A stretch of DNA of 64,000 nucleotides from Atriophallophorus winterbourni (GCA_013407085.1 JACCGJ010006272.1:1-64000), one strand, 5' to 3'; counted from the first letter of the stretch, positions 34,259 through 46,364 are shown. Numbers and translations are program-made. Notes: generated by a model not told the origin, from the sequence alone.

Positions 34259-35637
34259 CACTCAAATCTGCGTAATATGCCACCTCGTTACTATGCCACT
34301 CTCGCTATTGTGCCACTTTTGCTCGGTCCCGACAAAATTCAATACAAAATAACTTTACTATGCCACTCCCTACTCTCGCTGCTATGCCACTATTCTGCGA
34401 CAATTTAAAAGTGCATTTTTGCGCATTTTACACGTATAGTCAACCGGTTTCAAAGTCAAACACGCGATGTTTCTCCTTGACGCCAGCTACAACAAGCCAA
34501 TCACCTCACACACATTGACAAGCCTCTTTCCTACTCTTGCTTTAAGTATCGATAGATAGACCAACGAAAGCGCGCGCACAAACAGACACTCACAACAGTG
34601 ACATCGTTATTTTTTAAACTATTCAGCCCATAATGTCAGCTAAGAAACGCAAGCGAACTGACTTTACCCTGAAGGAGAAGCTCGAGATCATCGATGCTGC
34701 GAAGAAGGAGCCGAATCAGTCCAAGTTGGTGAGGGAGGTTAGCAAGAAATTGGGCGTCGAAGTTAAGAGAGACACCGTGAAGGGCATTCTCAGCAAGAAG
34801 GATGCAATTGAAGCTGCAATCAAAGCTGGAGTTCCATCGAAGCGCATGAAGCTGACGCAGCTTCATGACCCGAAGCTTGAGGAGGGAGTGCTGATGTGGC
34901 TAAAGCAAGCAAGAGGACTGAATCTGCCTGTTAGCGACGATCTGATCAAAGAAACGGCGATGAAACTGGCCGAGCTGATGCATATCCAAGACTTGATGGC
35001 GAGCGAAGGTTGGCTAGACAGCTTCAAGAAGCGCAATGGCTTCACGTTCAAGACAGTGCAGGGCGAAGCTGGAGCGGTGGATTCCCAATCCCTTATTGAT
35101 TCGCAGTAGCAGGTTCTCCGGCCCTTAATCAGGCAGTTCTCTGCAGATGATGTCTTCAACCTGGATGAAACTAGACTCTTCTGGCAACTTCTTCCGAACA
35201 AGACCATGGATTTCAGGGGAGAGCGGTGGACTGGAGGAAAGAAAAGCAAGCAAAGGATTACTCTTCTGGCTGGGGCAAACATGAGCGGCAGCGAGAAGCT
35301 TCCCCTTTTGGTGTTCGGCAATTCCAAGAGACCCCGTTTCTTTAAGAAGAAGGAGATCCCGGTCAGTTACAATGCGAACTCGAAGGCTTGGATGACGGCA
35401 GAGATTTTCAGGAGATGTTGCGTTTATCGAAGAAGAAATCCGAACTGGGCCTCAGGATGCGGAGCTGCTCGAGATCTGGAAAGCTCTACCTGCCGAGGAA
35501 GAGATGCACGAGAACGAGGAGATCGAGCTGCCTTACTTTCTCGAAGCCGACGAACGCCTCGTGACTGGCGGGTTATTCACGTTACTATGCCACTCTTGCT
35601 CAGGCCCGACGGGTGGCATAGTACGCAGATTTGAGTG
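34259..35637 (+). mobile_element. pogo-1: pogo/Tigger-type DNA transposon, internally deleted
   Basis: 1,379 bp. Terminal inverted repeats CACTCAAATCTGCGTA and TACGCAGATTTGAGTG. Right flank is the expected TA (35638-35639); the left copy reads CA (34257-34258), apparently a point change, since excising one unit leaves the LINE RT frame intact. Subterminal copies of TATGCCACTC-type motifs occur at both ends. Confidence 0.9.
34633..35590 (+). pseudogene. pogo-1 transposase, one stop and a deleted catalytic region
   Basis: N-terminal psq/CENP-B-like helix-turn-helix (FTLKEKLEIIDAAKK) followed by the CENP-B-type second DNA-binding domain (LMASEGWLDSFKKRNGF). A TAG at 35107-35109 interrupts in frame. 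The DDE domain begins (FNLDET, ITLLAGANMSG, PLLVFGNS) but the part carrying the second catalytic aspartate is gone; after 35410 the tail resumes in another frame (FIEEEIRTG, EEEMHENEEIELPYF). Not active. Confidence 0.85.
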
Positions 35638-35639
35638 TA

Positions 35640-36560
35640 TATAAACGACTTACTTACTGTAGTGCAGTCGGTGGTGCTTATTTTTGCTGATGACACAAAG
35701 CTTTGGCGCAAGATAAACTCTACAGCCGAAACGCAGAACCCGCAACGGTATCTCGGTATGATTTACACCTGGTCCCTAGAAAAAGAAATGCCACTGAATG
35801 CTTCGAAATGCTGTCTATTGTCGCTCAACCGCAAGTTGAGCAAAGAATATTATCTAGTTCGTAGTGTTATTAAACCCGCCTCCTCCGAAAAGGATTTAGG
35901 CGTGATTATCCAGTCTGACTTAGGAAACTCAATGCAATGTCAAGTCGCTGCCAGCAAAGCTGAAAGCAACTTGCGTCTCCTTAAAAGAGTCCTTGGTTCG
36001 TTTGACCCCAACATTGTCTTCAAATTGATTTCAACCTACATCCGTCCTCATATCAAATATGCTATACCGGAATGGGATCCTTGGTTGAAAATAATACTCG
36101 GCTATTGGAAACACCACAGCGCAAAGTGACGAAACTCGTCCTGGGACTTTCTAATTATTCATACGAAATGAGACATAAAATATTGAATTTGCATTAGGCT
36201 CAATACAGACTGCAACGAGGAGCACTAATCTTCATTTTGACAATGCTTAATCAAACAAATCATCCATGCAGTCGTTTGTTTCATCTTTCCCATAATACAC
36301 ATCTGCGTGGTCACCAATCTAAACTTTACCAGCAGCATGCAGGTTGAACTGTCGCAAATATGCATTTTCCGTTCTCAATGTGCAATTGTGGAACTTTTTA
36401 CCTACTCACGTGGTACAATCTGGAACAATTGACGTTTTCAAGAAATCACTAGATATCCACATGTAAAAGTGTGCTTTTCACATTTGACAATAATCTCTAA
36501 CAATATTTAGATATTTTTTTACCATCTGACCCTATGTACATTTATGTGGGTCTTGAAAAG
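35640..36560 (+). pseudogene. CR1-like LINE RT palm and C-terminus
   Basis: Directly continues 33435-34256 across pogo-1: INDLL, FADDTKLWRKI (FADD catalytic box), LNASKCCLLSLNRK, SSEKDLGVIIQSDL, STYIRPHIKYA. Open for 164 codons, then stops and frameshifts through FHLSHNTHLRGH to about 36400. Confidence 0.75.
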
Positions 36561-36564
36561 CATA

Positions 36565-37225
36565 ACTTTTTACCCACATATCATCTACGAATAAAACTGT
36601 TCGCCATACTTCTGATATGTGCCCTACAACTCTGCTGAAGCGACTACTTTGAGCTGGCGAATGGAGAGGATGTCTTAATGACACATATAATACATCGCCG
36701 CGACTAAATCTATTCAAATTCGATGCGATTATGATAAGGTTCTCTCGAAAGCAGAGAATCTACAACCCGTTGAGTTTAGTGACTGATGCGTCTTGACACC
36801 AAGTCCTATTCAAAAATATCTAGCCCAATCAATGCTACTAATTTAAAGTTAGATGTTCATTGTAGCGCACCTAATTCAGCCTCAAAGCGTTAACCTCAGC
36901 AGTGTGACGCTACCTCAATCTTTTGATGTGGTAATTGCTTCAATAAACGCGAAGCCGTTCCGGGTGTTACGCTTGAGGACGAAGTGCTCTTAAGTAGCCA
37001 AAACCAGTTCGGCTTCATCCGGTGGTTGTAAATAAATAATTTATTCTTTGGTATCCAATATATGCTAAGCTTTATCAGTTTAAATAAAAATGTTTGTAGC
37101 TTCGAATGGAAGTATTTACAATCATTGATAAGTTTTCAAGGTCACTTTTGCAGCGGAATTTCGCGTTTAATGGAAAATAATGTAATAGTATCTCTCAATG
37201 ATTACAGATAATAATTAAATAATTT
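36565..37225. other. Unassigned stretch
   Basis: No transposon motif recognised. The minus strand has a 61-codon open frame at 36717-36532 (RFSRGDVLYVSLRH ... VDDMWVKSYAFQD) without a known signature; it could be an exon or chance. Confidence 0.35.
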
Positions 37226-37229
37226 ATCC

Positions 37230-38225
37230 ATACCTGCTCGGCGACAATGTCCTAGAGTACACCTTGGAAGAAAAGAACCTGGATGTCTGGATTTGCGATA
37301 GTTTGAAAAATGGTCTAAAATGCGAAGACGTTTACAAAAGCGCGTCTCGGCTGCTCTGCATGTTACGGCGGATATTTGGACATTTTCCCGGGGTGTTTTC
37401 CTTTAATAATGAACACATATATACACTCAGTTCTAGACTATGTCGCACAAGCCGGACACCATGGCTCCAGAAAGAATTCTTACTTCTGGATCGCATATAT
37501 GAGAGAGCCTCTGAGCTTGTCATTGGACTCGAAACTACGCGATTCGCCGAGCGACTTAGACGACTAGAGCTGAGGACACTCGCACATACGAGAATGCGAG
37601 GTTATCCCACCCTCGTATACAGAAATTTGCCTTTCACAGAGCGAATGTTAAAACTGAAGCTACACGATTTTATCCAACGGCGGATACGCAGTGACCTTAG
37701 GTTGACCTTCAAAATCCTTCATTCTGTAAACCATCCCCTAAAACACTTGCTAAAGCCCAATGACCTTACTCGAACACGAACACATTCAAAGGCTTTAAGC
37801 ATTCCGCATTCTCGATTGGATATACGTCGTAATTTTTTCTCCGGTAAGAATTTGTTTCACTTGGAACTATTTGCCTGAAGAAATCACACGATCAGAATCT
37901 GTTGAGGTTTTCGCTTCCAAACTCGATGAGTTTATGACGAACCATGGGGTATGCGAATGTTCCTGTTGATTTTCTTGATATTTTAAATTTTTATATGTTC
38001 CATATACCTTGTCATTCTATGGTTATTGTTAAGCTTAATGCTTTTTCCACCATACAATTTTCTGAGTTCTGAGTATACTGTTTCCCACCCCTTGGACATA
38101 TTATTCCACCTTCGAACTTTCAGTAACAGCAGTGGTCATGGTTGCAAGTTGGAAATGCCACATTCCAAACGGAACTGTCTCGGATATTTTTAATCGGTGC
38201 GTGTTTTTTTGGAATTGTCTACCTG
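37230..38225 (+). pseudogene. CR1-like LINE 3' end, nested in another CR1-like 3' end
   Basis: Outer copy: LEEKNLDVWICDSLKNG, RRIFGHFPGVF, RASELVIGLETTRF, LELRTLAHTRMRG to about 37625, resuming at 38095-38220 (match to 23605-23705). Inner copy 37626-38094: KLHDFIQRRIRSDLRL, HSKALSIPHSRLDIRRNFFS and the 3' UTR with TATGGTTATTGTTAAGCTTA. The 204-codon frame 37264-37878 crosses the junction by chance. Both are 5' truncated. Confidence 0.6.
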
Positions 38226-38228
38226 TAT

Positions 38229-38694
38229 GTGGAGTGTGTAAGAATAGGTTCAATGCGACTTGAAACAGTGGATAAGTGGTAAACAAAGTAATACTTGAAT
38301 GCCACTGTTACATAGGGTTCGTACAACCAACCACATTGTTCGAACATAGACTCACGTAGCGATTTCTGGATAAGTACTGCTAGCACTTATGGATGACCAA
38401 AGTAATGTGCTGCTCACATCCCCCGCTCCATTACCGGTTTCTGACTGTTTGCCGTCATGAGGTGGAGTGTGTAAGAATATGTTCATTGAGATTCGAAACA
38501 GTTTTTTCATAAATGGTAAATCAAGTTATACTTGAATGCCACTGTTGCATAGGGTTCGTACAACGAACCACGATGTTCAAACAGAATCACATAGTGATTC
38601 GAGGTCAAGCACTCAGGGCGATTATGGATGACCGAAGTAATGTGTTGCTCACATCCCTACATCAAAGATTTATGGTTAGAAGATTTAGAAGGAC
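38229..38694. repeat. Tandem repeat, two 233-bp units
   Basis: Units start GTGGAGTGTGTAAGAATA at 38229 and 38462 and share ACTTGAATGCCACTGTT, CATAGGGTTCGTACAAC and TGGATGACC. Each ends near ATTACCGGTTTCTGACTGTT. Related units lie at 40068-40150 and 60055-60400. Confidence 0.85.
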
Positions 38695-40067
38695 AAAAAT
38701 TTATTGCTCAAATTTTCGAAATTTCAGCTTCAGAATAGTGTTAAAAAACGAATACCGTGCAAGTTACACATAAATGAACAATATTCGAAAAAAACAAGAA
38801 CATGATATCGACGAGGTATATTGAACCGTAAATGCTCAAATAGCTGTTCTCTTTGGCAAATGTATCGTGAAACAAATGTCATAAATGACCTCCGATATGA
38901 TGAGGTTCTAGAAGGTAGTATGATGTGTTTTAAACGAGTCTTCGATGACGATTGACTTCTTGCAGCATGTGGGAATTGTCATTGAGTATGATATTTATGA
39001 TCCGCTCGCAACAAGTAAATTGTTATTTCAAGATATTTTCAATAATATATTCATATGGAATAGAGCTTGGGCGTGGAACGTTCCTGAAATAACACTTGAG
39101 TAACACAAAGTCTTCTTAACGAATTGCGTGAAAAAAGCAGACGAACAGTACAGAATATGACGCAATATCCAAGGGAATATTAAGTTAACGAAGACTTAAC
39201 GCCGATAGACCAAAAACGAAGCGCGTAAAAAGAAAGCCTAGTACTTTATTTAGTAAAGTATTGAGAAGGTGGGTCCAAGTTAGGTTGTGGGATATAGTGA
39301 CTCCTATGGAGTCAAAATACAGACAAAAATGTTTATATCTCTATAAATAAGATGATTCGATGTTTCTTTAATAGTTTGGGACAAAATCAAGGATTGAGTC
39401 ATTGAAAACCAACTAATCAACATTTCTTCACGTGTTTCAGAATTGCCATGTTTGAAATTTTTGCAATGGCAACACATTTTGAGAAGAGAATTCCCTCTCT
39501 GCGAATTTCGAAGTGATGGATGCAAAGAGAGAAAACAGGCAATGTTGATCACACAACAAGCAGACACTGGGAGACAGTCTGAATGAATTTCATACAGCCT
39601 TCAACTGATGAAAAATTGATATTCAACGTTATACTTGTGAAGCTTTATTCAAAACATGGTTTGCTGTATGCCACACCTCAGAGAGCCAAGCTAGTGATGC
39701 CTGTATCAATTAATACATCATTACTGTACTCGAATCGTTATCAAAAATCGGGTGTTCGCCTTGTGTGTTGTCTATTTCATTTATTGTGGTCGGATGGGAC
39801 AACATACATACTTGAAACGAAAAAGCTATAAATCGTTTGCATCTAAATTTCAAACGAGCATTTCCTATCTTAACCCGGATTGTGTCTCATCTTGGAATAA
39901 TGAATGATCGATATTTCCAATTGCCCGTAGACACACGCACTATGACCATGGAAATTGTTCCGACTCTAACAATAATATGTTCAATGTAGTGAAATATTCG
40001 CTCTAATGTATCACGTTTGCGGTCTGCTTATATCAAGTTTCATTCAGATGGAAAATTTCAATGTATT
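38695..40067. other. Unassigned AT-rich stretch
   Basis: I see no family motif. Open frames at 39304-39567 (-) and 39583-39831 (+) are 82-87 codons with no recognisable content. Confidence 0.35.
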
Positions 40068-40150
40068 GTGATGCTCACATCCCCATCCCTACACACCATT
40101 ACCGGTTTCTTGGTGTTTGCCGTCATCAGGTGGAGACAGTAAGATGAGGT
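40068..40150. repeat. Partial unit of the 233-bp repeat
   Basis: Carries TGATGCTCACATCCCC, CCATTACCGGTTTCTTGGTG and GTTTGCCGTCATCAGGTGGA, the junction part of the units at 38229-38694. Confidence 0.65.
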
Positions 40151-40346
40151 GCTCAACTTTTTTCTGTAATTGAGTTCACTTCCGAACATCCCCAAAGTGC
40201 CAAATTCCATTTGCATGCTTTTTTTTTCCGTCATTCAACACTTTGAATTCAACGGTTTTGTAACCGCTTAAGCCTCTCCATTCACGGGGCATTGACCTCG
40301 CTGGTAGTATACCGTGGTGCTGACTTTTTATTTGAGTTTTCTAACT

Positions 40347-42816
40347 CAGGTGCGCAACCTGCGGCCGCACGGCCGCATGCGGCCGTGAGAGGTATGATAT
40401 GCGGCCGTTAGTAACGTACTTTTGCTCATGTTGACCGCTGTGTGATGCGACCTCGACCGCGTTCATCTGTATTGGGTTGCTGGGTGGTTACAGCAATGTT
40501 GTAGGCATAGCGACCACTGACTTAGGTCAAAGCCTTAAATCCTCATTGAAGATCGACTGGTGCATCATGATTTGGATTCACTTCCTCGCAGGCGGGTTCG
40601 ATCGGATCTAATCCTAACTTTTACACGTGGTTTAATAATATTACCCATGAAAAGAAGGCGCACTTTGACTGATGAGAATAGGAAATTCAACGCCGAGTGG
40701 GAAGTTGATTACTTCGTGATTGAAACTGTCGACCATTGCATGATATGCCTTATATGTGAGCAGGTTTTAAAAACACTAAAAGTGGATAACGCCAGACAGC
40801 ATTATCGTCGACATGAGAGCCACGCTTACGCTAAGATGGACAGTGAGTCAAGAAAAAATTGCGTTGAGAACTTGAAGAAGAAATTGGAGCAGAGAAAAAA
40901 CACGTTTCAGACATTTTTAAATAGAACGAATGTGCTAGTTGAAGCCTCGTACAAGGTGGCTCATATTCTCGGCACTGCAGGAAAATCATATTCGGACGGT
41001 GAACTTGTGAAAAAGTGTCTCGTGGAAGCTGTCAAATGCATTCATCCTGATAAAGAAAGTGATTTTGCTGCCATTCCACTCTCACGTGATACAATTCAGC
41101 GCCGGCAATGTACTATCGCTAAGCAATTAAAGCAGTCTCTAATGACGAAGGTAAGCCGCTCAAAAACTCTTTTTTCACTGGCTGTTGATGAATCAAATGA
41201 CATATGTGATTCAGCACAGCTGCTTATTTTCATTCGAAGCCTGTCGCCAGAATTTGAGATACATGAGGACTTTTTTCCATGGAGTCATTGCATGGCAATA
41301 CACAAGGGGAGGACATATTTAAAGCTGTAAAGAAGTCCTGCTTGGACTCAGATCTGAACATGACTTGCCTGAGAGGTATTTGTACTGATGGTGCCCCTGT
41401 CATGTTGGGTCGAAAACAAGGATTTGTCGCGCGTTTAATTGAGTATGTGATTGAGGAGTACAATAATAAACATGTGACCAGCCTACACTGTATAATTCAT
41501 CAAGAAGCACTCTGCTCTAAAGCGACTGATTTCGGCGAAACAATGAACCAAGTCAAGCAAATAATCATATACATCCGAAGCAATGCCCTACGACACCGGC
41601 AGTTTCGTACCATACTCTATGACAGTGAAGTGTCTTTTGAAGATGTTTTGTACCATGCCCCAGTTCGATGGCTATCGCAAGGCGAAACAGCATGTCGTGT
41701 GTTGAATCTGCGACGAGAAATTTCGACGTTCTATGCAACAAAGAATAAGCAGTGTCCTTTGGACGATTCCAACTTCCTGGTTACTTTAGCTTTTCTCGTT
41801 GATGTTCTCTCTTATATCAATGGTTTGAACCAATACTTGCAAGGCAAGAACTTGAACGTCTGCCAAATGTATCGCAAAGTTCAAGATTTCACGGACAAGT
41901 GTCGTCTACTCCAGAGGCACATCATGCAAAAACAATACTTTCATTTCTCTCAGCTATCTGCTCTTATTGAACAGCAAGGCATTGATCAGAATAATATCCC
42001 CACAACAACATTTGCTGCCGTTTTCGACTCCATTTTGAAGCAATTCGACGATCGGTTCGAAGAATTCCATGGAATTAAAAAAACAACTGCAATTGGTTTC
42101 AGCTCCTCATACTGTCGAAATTGAGAGCGCCCCACTTGAGTTTCAAATGGAATTGCTAGAACTGAAAAATGACGACCTTCTAAAAAACAAATTTAATGAA
42201 TGCACTGATCTGGTGGAGGTATGGAAGTCAGCGGTTGCATATCCCAACCTTCGTGAGTTGGCTCGAAACATCCTCGTTCTCTTCGGAAGTACTTACGTAT
42301 GTGAGGCAGCATTTTCCAAAATGAAATATCTGAAAAGCAAATACCGATCACGCTTGACGGATTGCAATTTGGAATCATGCTTGCGATTGATGCTCTCTAC
42401 CTTGCCGGTCGACTTCAAGAAGTTGACAATGAGCACACAAGATCATGTCACCCACTGAAAATTGCATGAGGTTTTGAATAAAATAAATCATTTATAAGTG
42501 TTAAATCAATCATTAATAAATGTGTTGTTTTTTCGACTGCATCCTAGTCTAGTCATCTACAGTATAATGGGAATTAAAGTATATTAAAGAGAATAAAAGA
42601 ATCATTACAGTCACTTTACATGGAAACAAGTAAATGTATAGTTATTGCTTCACCGCTGGATTCATGTGATTTCATTGTTAGGAAATACAATTTAATGTAA
42701 AATCGAGTGTTACCACACTTGCAGACTTTTAGAATCAGGACGAAATATGTGCGGCCGTAGTCTCTGTGGAAAGAAAGGGGTTGTGGCCTGTTGGATAGAA
42801 AGTTTGCGCACCCCTG
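40347..42816 (+). mobile_element. hAT-type DNA transposon (ZBED/SCAND3-like)
   Basis: 2,470 bp. Ends CAGGTGCGCAACC (left) and CAGGGGTGCGCAAAC read from the right end; subterminal GCGGCCGC-rich motif at left and GTGCGGCCGTAG at right. The 8-bp flanks TTCTAACT (40339-40346) and CTCTAAAT (42817-42824) match at 6 of 8, as expected for an aged hAT duplication. Confidence 0.85.
40647..42458 (+). pseudogene. hAT transposase, two frameshifts
   Basis: About 600 residues across three frames. N-terminal BED-like zinc finger (HCMICLICEQ ... HYRRHESHAY). RNase H-like core with SLAVDESNDICDSAQL (first Asp), ICTDGAPVMLG (second region) and SLHCIIHQEALC. C-terminal hAT dimerisation block (LARNILVLFGSTYVCEAAFS, then MKYLKSKYRSRLTD). 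Frame slips fall at the T6 run near 41270 and the A7 run near 42078. Start chosen at MKRRRTLTDE; the upstream methionine at 40560 belongs to non-conserved sequence. No internal stop apart from the slips. Confidence 0.88.
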
Positions 42817-42824
42817 CTCTAAAT

Positions 42825-43380
42825 CAAACGTATGAGAAGCTGAAATCACGTGGGCGTGACCAGGATCAGTGGTTCATTTGCCCAACACTGCAAGTTTACA
42901 CGGTGAAGGTCGGTTGACTTTATGTCAACAAAATTAAAAGTACATTCAATGATCAATAGAATGGAATCTTAATCGCCTTAAACAAGTTTCATTATCCATT
43001 TATAGGACAACAACAAATCAACGTACCTAAGTAAGTGTTATGTGTTAAAAAAGCGAGTTCATAGGTCGTATAATGTATTTCAAGGTTATTAAAGGTTTTT
43101 AATAGTCTAAAAAGCAACTCGCTTAACAATAACCATAGGATGGTAAAAAGAAAAATGTACATGTATAAAACAAGATACGGAATTAGTGTAATCAGTATAT
43201 AGGTGTTCGGGAAACGAATAACTCAATAAAAATTCAAATAATTTCGTTTTAACGTCATGAAACCTAGTGAAGTGTGCAACGGTAGAACGAAGCAGTATTA
43301 TTGATACAACTACCGAGATACGTAAAACGATCTACAATTTCAAGCGCCTGTTTGTCAAGTAAATTATTAATGTGCTGTTC
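42825..43380. other. Unassigned stretch
   Basis: No motif seen. A segment near 43115-43165 reads ACAATAACCATAGGATGGTA, resembling part of the CR1 3' UTR in reverse (compare 45350). Confidence 0.35.
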
Positions 43381-43382
43381 GA

Positions 43383-43735
43383 TTAATCGATGTCCTGCAG
43401 CAGAACACTGCACTTAGAGGGTGCAAAACGCACTCCAAATGCGGGTACAATACTAGATGGCTTGTTCAGTATCGCCTGTACATCTGTGTACGAGTCGAAG
43501 AGCAGAACTATATCATCAGCATGGTCCACGTCGAGAAGCTTGCCGCCTGGCATTATGTGAACTCCGTGAGCTGGGGCACCTTCGTTGCATAATTCCATGA
43601 TGGCATCAATTACAAAATTGAACAAAAACGGAGAAATCGGACATTCCTGTCGGACGCCACTTGTGGTGTTGAATTTGGGTGAGAGTTCGTTGTTAACCTT
43701 AACGCCTCCCGATTGCATGAGCATAAAGTTGTTCG
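43383..43735 (-). pseudogene. RTE-C2, inverted upstream part (RT palm)
   Basis: Minus strand: TTSGVRQECPISPFLFNFVI, then GGKLLDVDHADDIVLLFDSY (HADD for YADD), VPAFGVRFAPSKCSVLLQDI. Meets the plus-strand C-terminus of the same family tail-to-head near 43735, a 5'-inverted insertion. Confidence 0.75.
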
Positions 43736-44360
43736 GTAGTAATGTTGATATAGATAAGAAGATCAACCTGCATAGGTTACGCTGGTTTGGTCACGTTTTA
43801 CAAATGCCGAAACACCGACTTCCGAAAAGGATTCTTTTTGCGACGCCACATCCTGATTGGCGTAAATCTCGGGGTGGACAAACCGTCACATGGCATAGGC
43901 AGTTAAAAACCCTTTCCAAAGTCGGCGCAGCGCGTCTTCCAGGCTGGTGTCCCCGCGATCAGATATCGCAATGGCTAGTTACGCTTCAGGATATGTCCAG
44001 AAACCGTGTTCAATGGCGGTCTTGCACTAAGCATCTTCTTGGAGCGTTTGCTTATCCTTGTATGTTATCAAACGGAGTGACGAGAAAAGCTTGTTATGAT
44101 GCATGACAGTGAAAGCCGCAAGGAAGCTGCCATGCTGATATCGCTCTACTCGTTCACGAAATTTGTTTGAATGCATGTTCCATTCGAGGTGTCGGCACCT
44201 CTTCACAGCTTGTTTGTGCTTACTCTTATATAAAATCCGTAGCTATGTAAGTTCCACCCTTCCCCATCTGTTAGGATTTCACTTTGTCATGGTTGTGTGG
44301 CAGTTAAGCATTCGGTACGTGCTACCGCTGTAATGCTGTCTGTGACGATGATGATGAAAC
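43736..44360 (+). pseudogene. RTE-C2, C-terminus and 3' UTR
   Basis: Plus strand: NVDIDKKINLHRLRWFGHVL, KHRLPKRILFATPHPDWR, GGQTVTWHRQLKTLSK, ARLPGWCP, open to 44104. Then a 3' UTR matching 10650-10930 and a GACGATGATGATGAAAC tail. About 170 residues that should lie between the inverted part and this one are absent. Confidence 0.75.
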
Positions 44361-44369
44361 TGTGAAAGA

Positions 44370-45250
44370 TTAAAGAACTTATGAATCATATTTACACTCT
44401 GCTTCGCCTTCGAGATCATGTGATGTATATGCTCGTTGAATGTAAGCGATGCAGAATATCTGAACCCAATATCACGTGTGCAGTCGATAATTTGAATGGG
44501 TTAACTGTTAAGAATGATTGATCTATCAGGTATTGTACATCTTAAAGACATGAACTTGGATTTATCTACCGAAAACGAGAGACCATTAATTTTATCCCAT
44601 TTGGATAATGCAACCAATTCGGTAGTTTGTGACTAAGTGTTTCCAACCCGATTTGTAACTGGGTATAACAATTGAGTGTTTTCAGTTTACGGGAAAGTTT
44701 CCTGGGTCGATAGATGTGTTAAATCTGTTTAGCAATAGAAATTGAAACCAATTGCCACCATTTTTGAATTTTGCTGGATGTATGCCTGCCCGGTCAGGTT
44801 TTAGATTAACAGCTGCTTGCTGACAGAAATAACTTGTGTCACTCAGGATTATACTCAACGTATTCAGTGTACCATACGCAGAAAGTTGAATGGTTGTATA
44901 AACGTAGTTTAACTTGTTGTAGGTTTAGTTAAAGTATTGAAGGAATTCTTCAAAGATAGCATCAAGAAAACCGGTGATTAATTCAGCTACGGAAGAATGA
45001 CAATTTTTGACAATGAAATCTATATTGTTGGGTGAGTTGGATGATGGTAACTTGAAAAGCTTACTTAGTGATTTCAGCTTATCCTGACTTATAAGGGCTT
45101 TGTTCTCATCGGCACTAAGTGTGTTGTCTAAAGCATATATGTGACTGCTTGATAGTTCATAAGAGCGTGGTGTGGAGGTGCTTCAATAAACGCATGAATT
45201 AAAGAATCTATTTTGAAAACAGTTGAAGACGTTACATTGAATGACCTCCA
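44370..45250 (-). pseudogene. Jockey/CR1-like LINE remnant
   Basis: Minus strand pieces in order: DTSYFCQ, GIHPAKFKNGG, NRFNTSIDPGNFPVN, KHSIVIPSYKSGWKHL, KSKFMSL-like, then FNEHIHHMISKAKQSVN by frame switching. Heavily broken. Different family from the CR1-like copies elsewhere in the window. Confidence 0.5.
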
Positions 45251-45299
45251 TTCCACATAAACTGTCTGCATTTCTCTACCCCATAGTACTCACAAGTCT

Positions 45300-45520
45300 C
45301 AGAACTCAGAACTCAGAAAATTTTATGGTAGAAAAAGCATAAAGCCTAACAATAACCATAGGATGACAAGGTATATGGAACATATAAAAAAATATAAAAT
45401 ATCTCAAAAATCAATAGGGACACTCGCATACCGCATGGTTCGTCATAAACTCATCGAGTTTGGAAGCGAAAACCTCAACAGATTCTGATCGTGTGATTTC
45501 TTCAGGCAAATAGTTACAAG
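45300..45520 (-). pseudogene. CR1-like LINE 3' end
   Basis: Reverse of 37860-38085: shares GTTATTGTTAGGCTTTATGC-type 3' UTR and the C-terminal codons around TTCTTCAGGCAAATAGTT. 5' truncated to about 220 bp. Confidence 0.65.
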
Positions 45521-45524
45521 TCTG

Positions 45525-46364
45525 GGTAACACATCACGCTGCTTATGCACAGTGCAATTGTCTGACCTACTTAACATGTCAACGCAGTCCAGTAACATTT
45601 TGCCCTTCATGGAACGTTTTAATTATGATACAGATACTTAATTCAGTGTCAATTGACCGTCACCGATTTGAGGCTGATATGTTCTGTGGTGAAACTATTG
45701 TATTAGCCTGAAATTCGTGTGTTGAAATAAAGACAATTTCTTCTAGTTTAAGTAATAAGGAAATAGCTGTTGGATGTTTATGATCAATAGTGCATGTGAA
45801 TAAAGTAATGTTTTATGGCAATAAACTTAAACAATCCATCGACACAGGTATACACATGCTTCCGATTTGGATATCAGGCCAATGGCATTCAACGTTGGCT
45901 TCAGCTATGTGGCATTTCAACATTGTCAGTGTTTGCATGCTTGAGAATGATGCTAACACGTTTTTAAACACATTTTTAATTTGTTTGTGCATTTAATGCA
46001 CACAAGTTTAAACATCGACTTGTTTCTTAAATCGTTGAATCGAAAGTATATTTGCATCTATTAACGTAATTTTGTTATTGTGTTATTTAACGTTGAAACT
46101 GATTAGTACTGTAATACTTCATTTTACGTAACCTGATATTTTGATATTTCCCATCGCTATTTATTTTGAAATTTTTCGGATACTTTTGGTCGGTATGCAT
46201 GAAAATAATGTCATGCTTGCCCAATTCATTCAACCGAAGCATACACTGTAATCTCTCGGACTGAGACTGTTGTGTTTTTGGAGCGAGTTCCGGCTGACCC
46301 AACACTCACGAAAGTGGGAAAAGACGACTGACAGAATGCTTCGGTTTTTTTCGCATATCTTATA
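45525..46364. other. Unassigned stretch
   Basis: No recognisable coding or repeat signal besides short AT runs near 46360. Small open frames have no motifs. Confidence 0.35.

Noticed and set aside
37264..37878. A 204-codon intact ORF taken as a single gene
   Set aside because: It crosses the junction of two CR1-like 3' fragments, as shown by comparison with 23170-23800 and 29777-30170.
43585..44106. A 173-codon plus-strand ORF as one protein
   Set aside because: Its first third is antisense to an inverted RT segment; only the part after about 43736 is coding sequence of the RTE.
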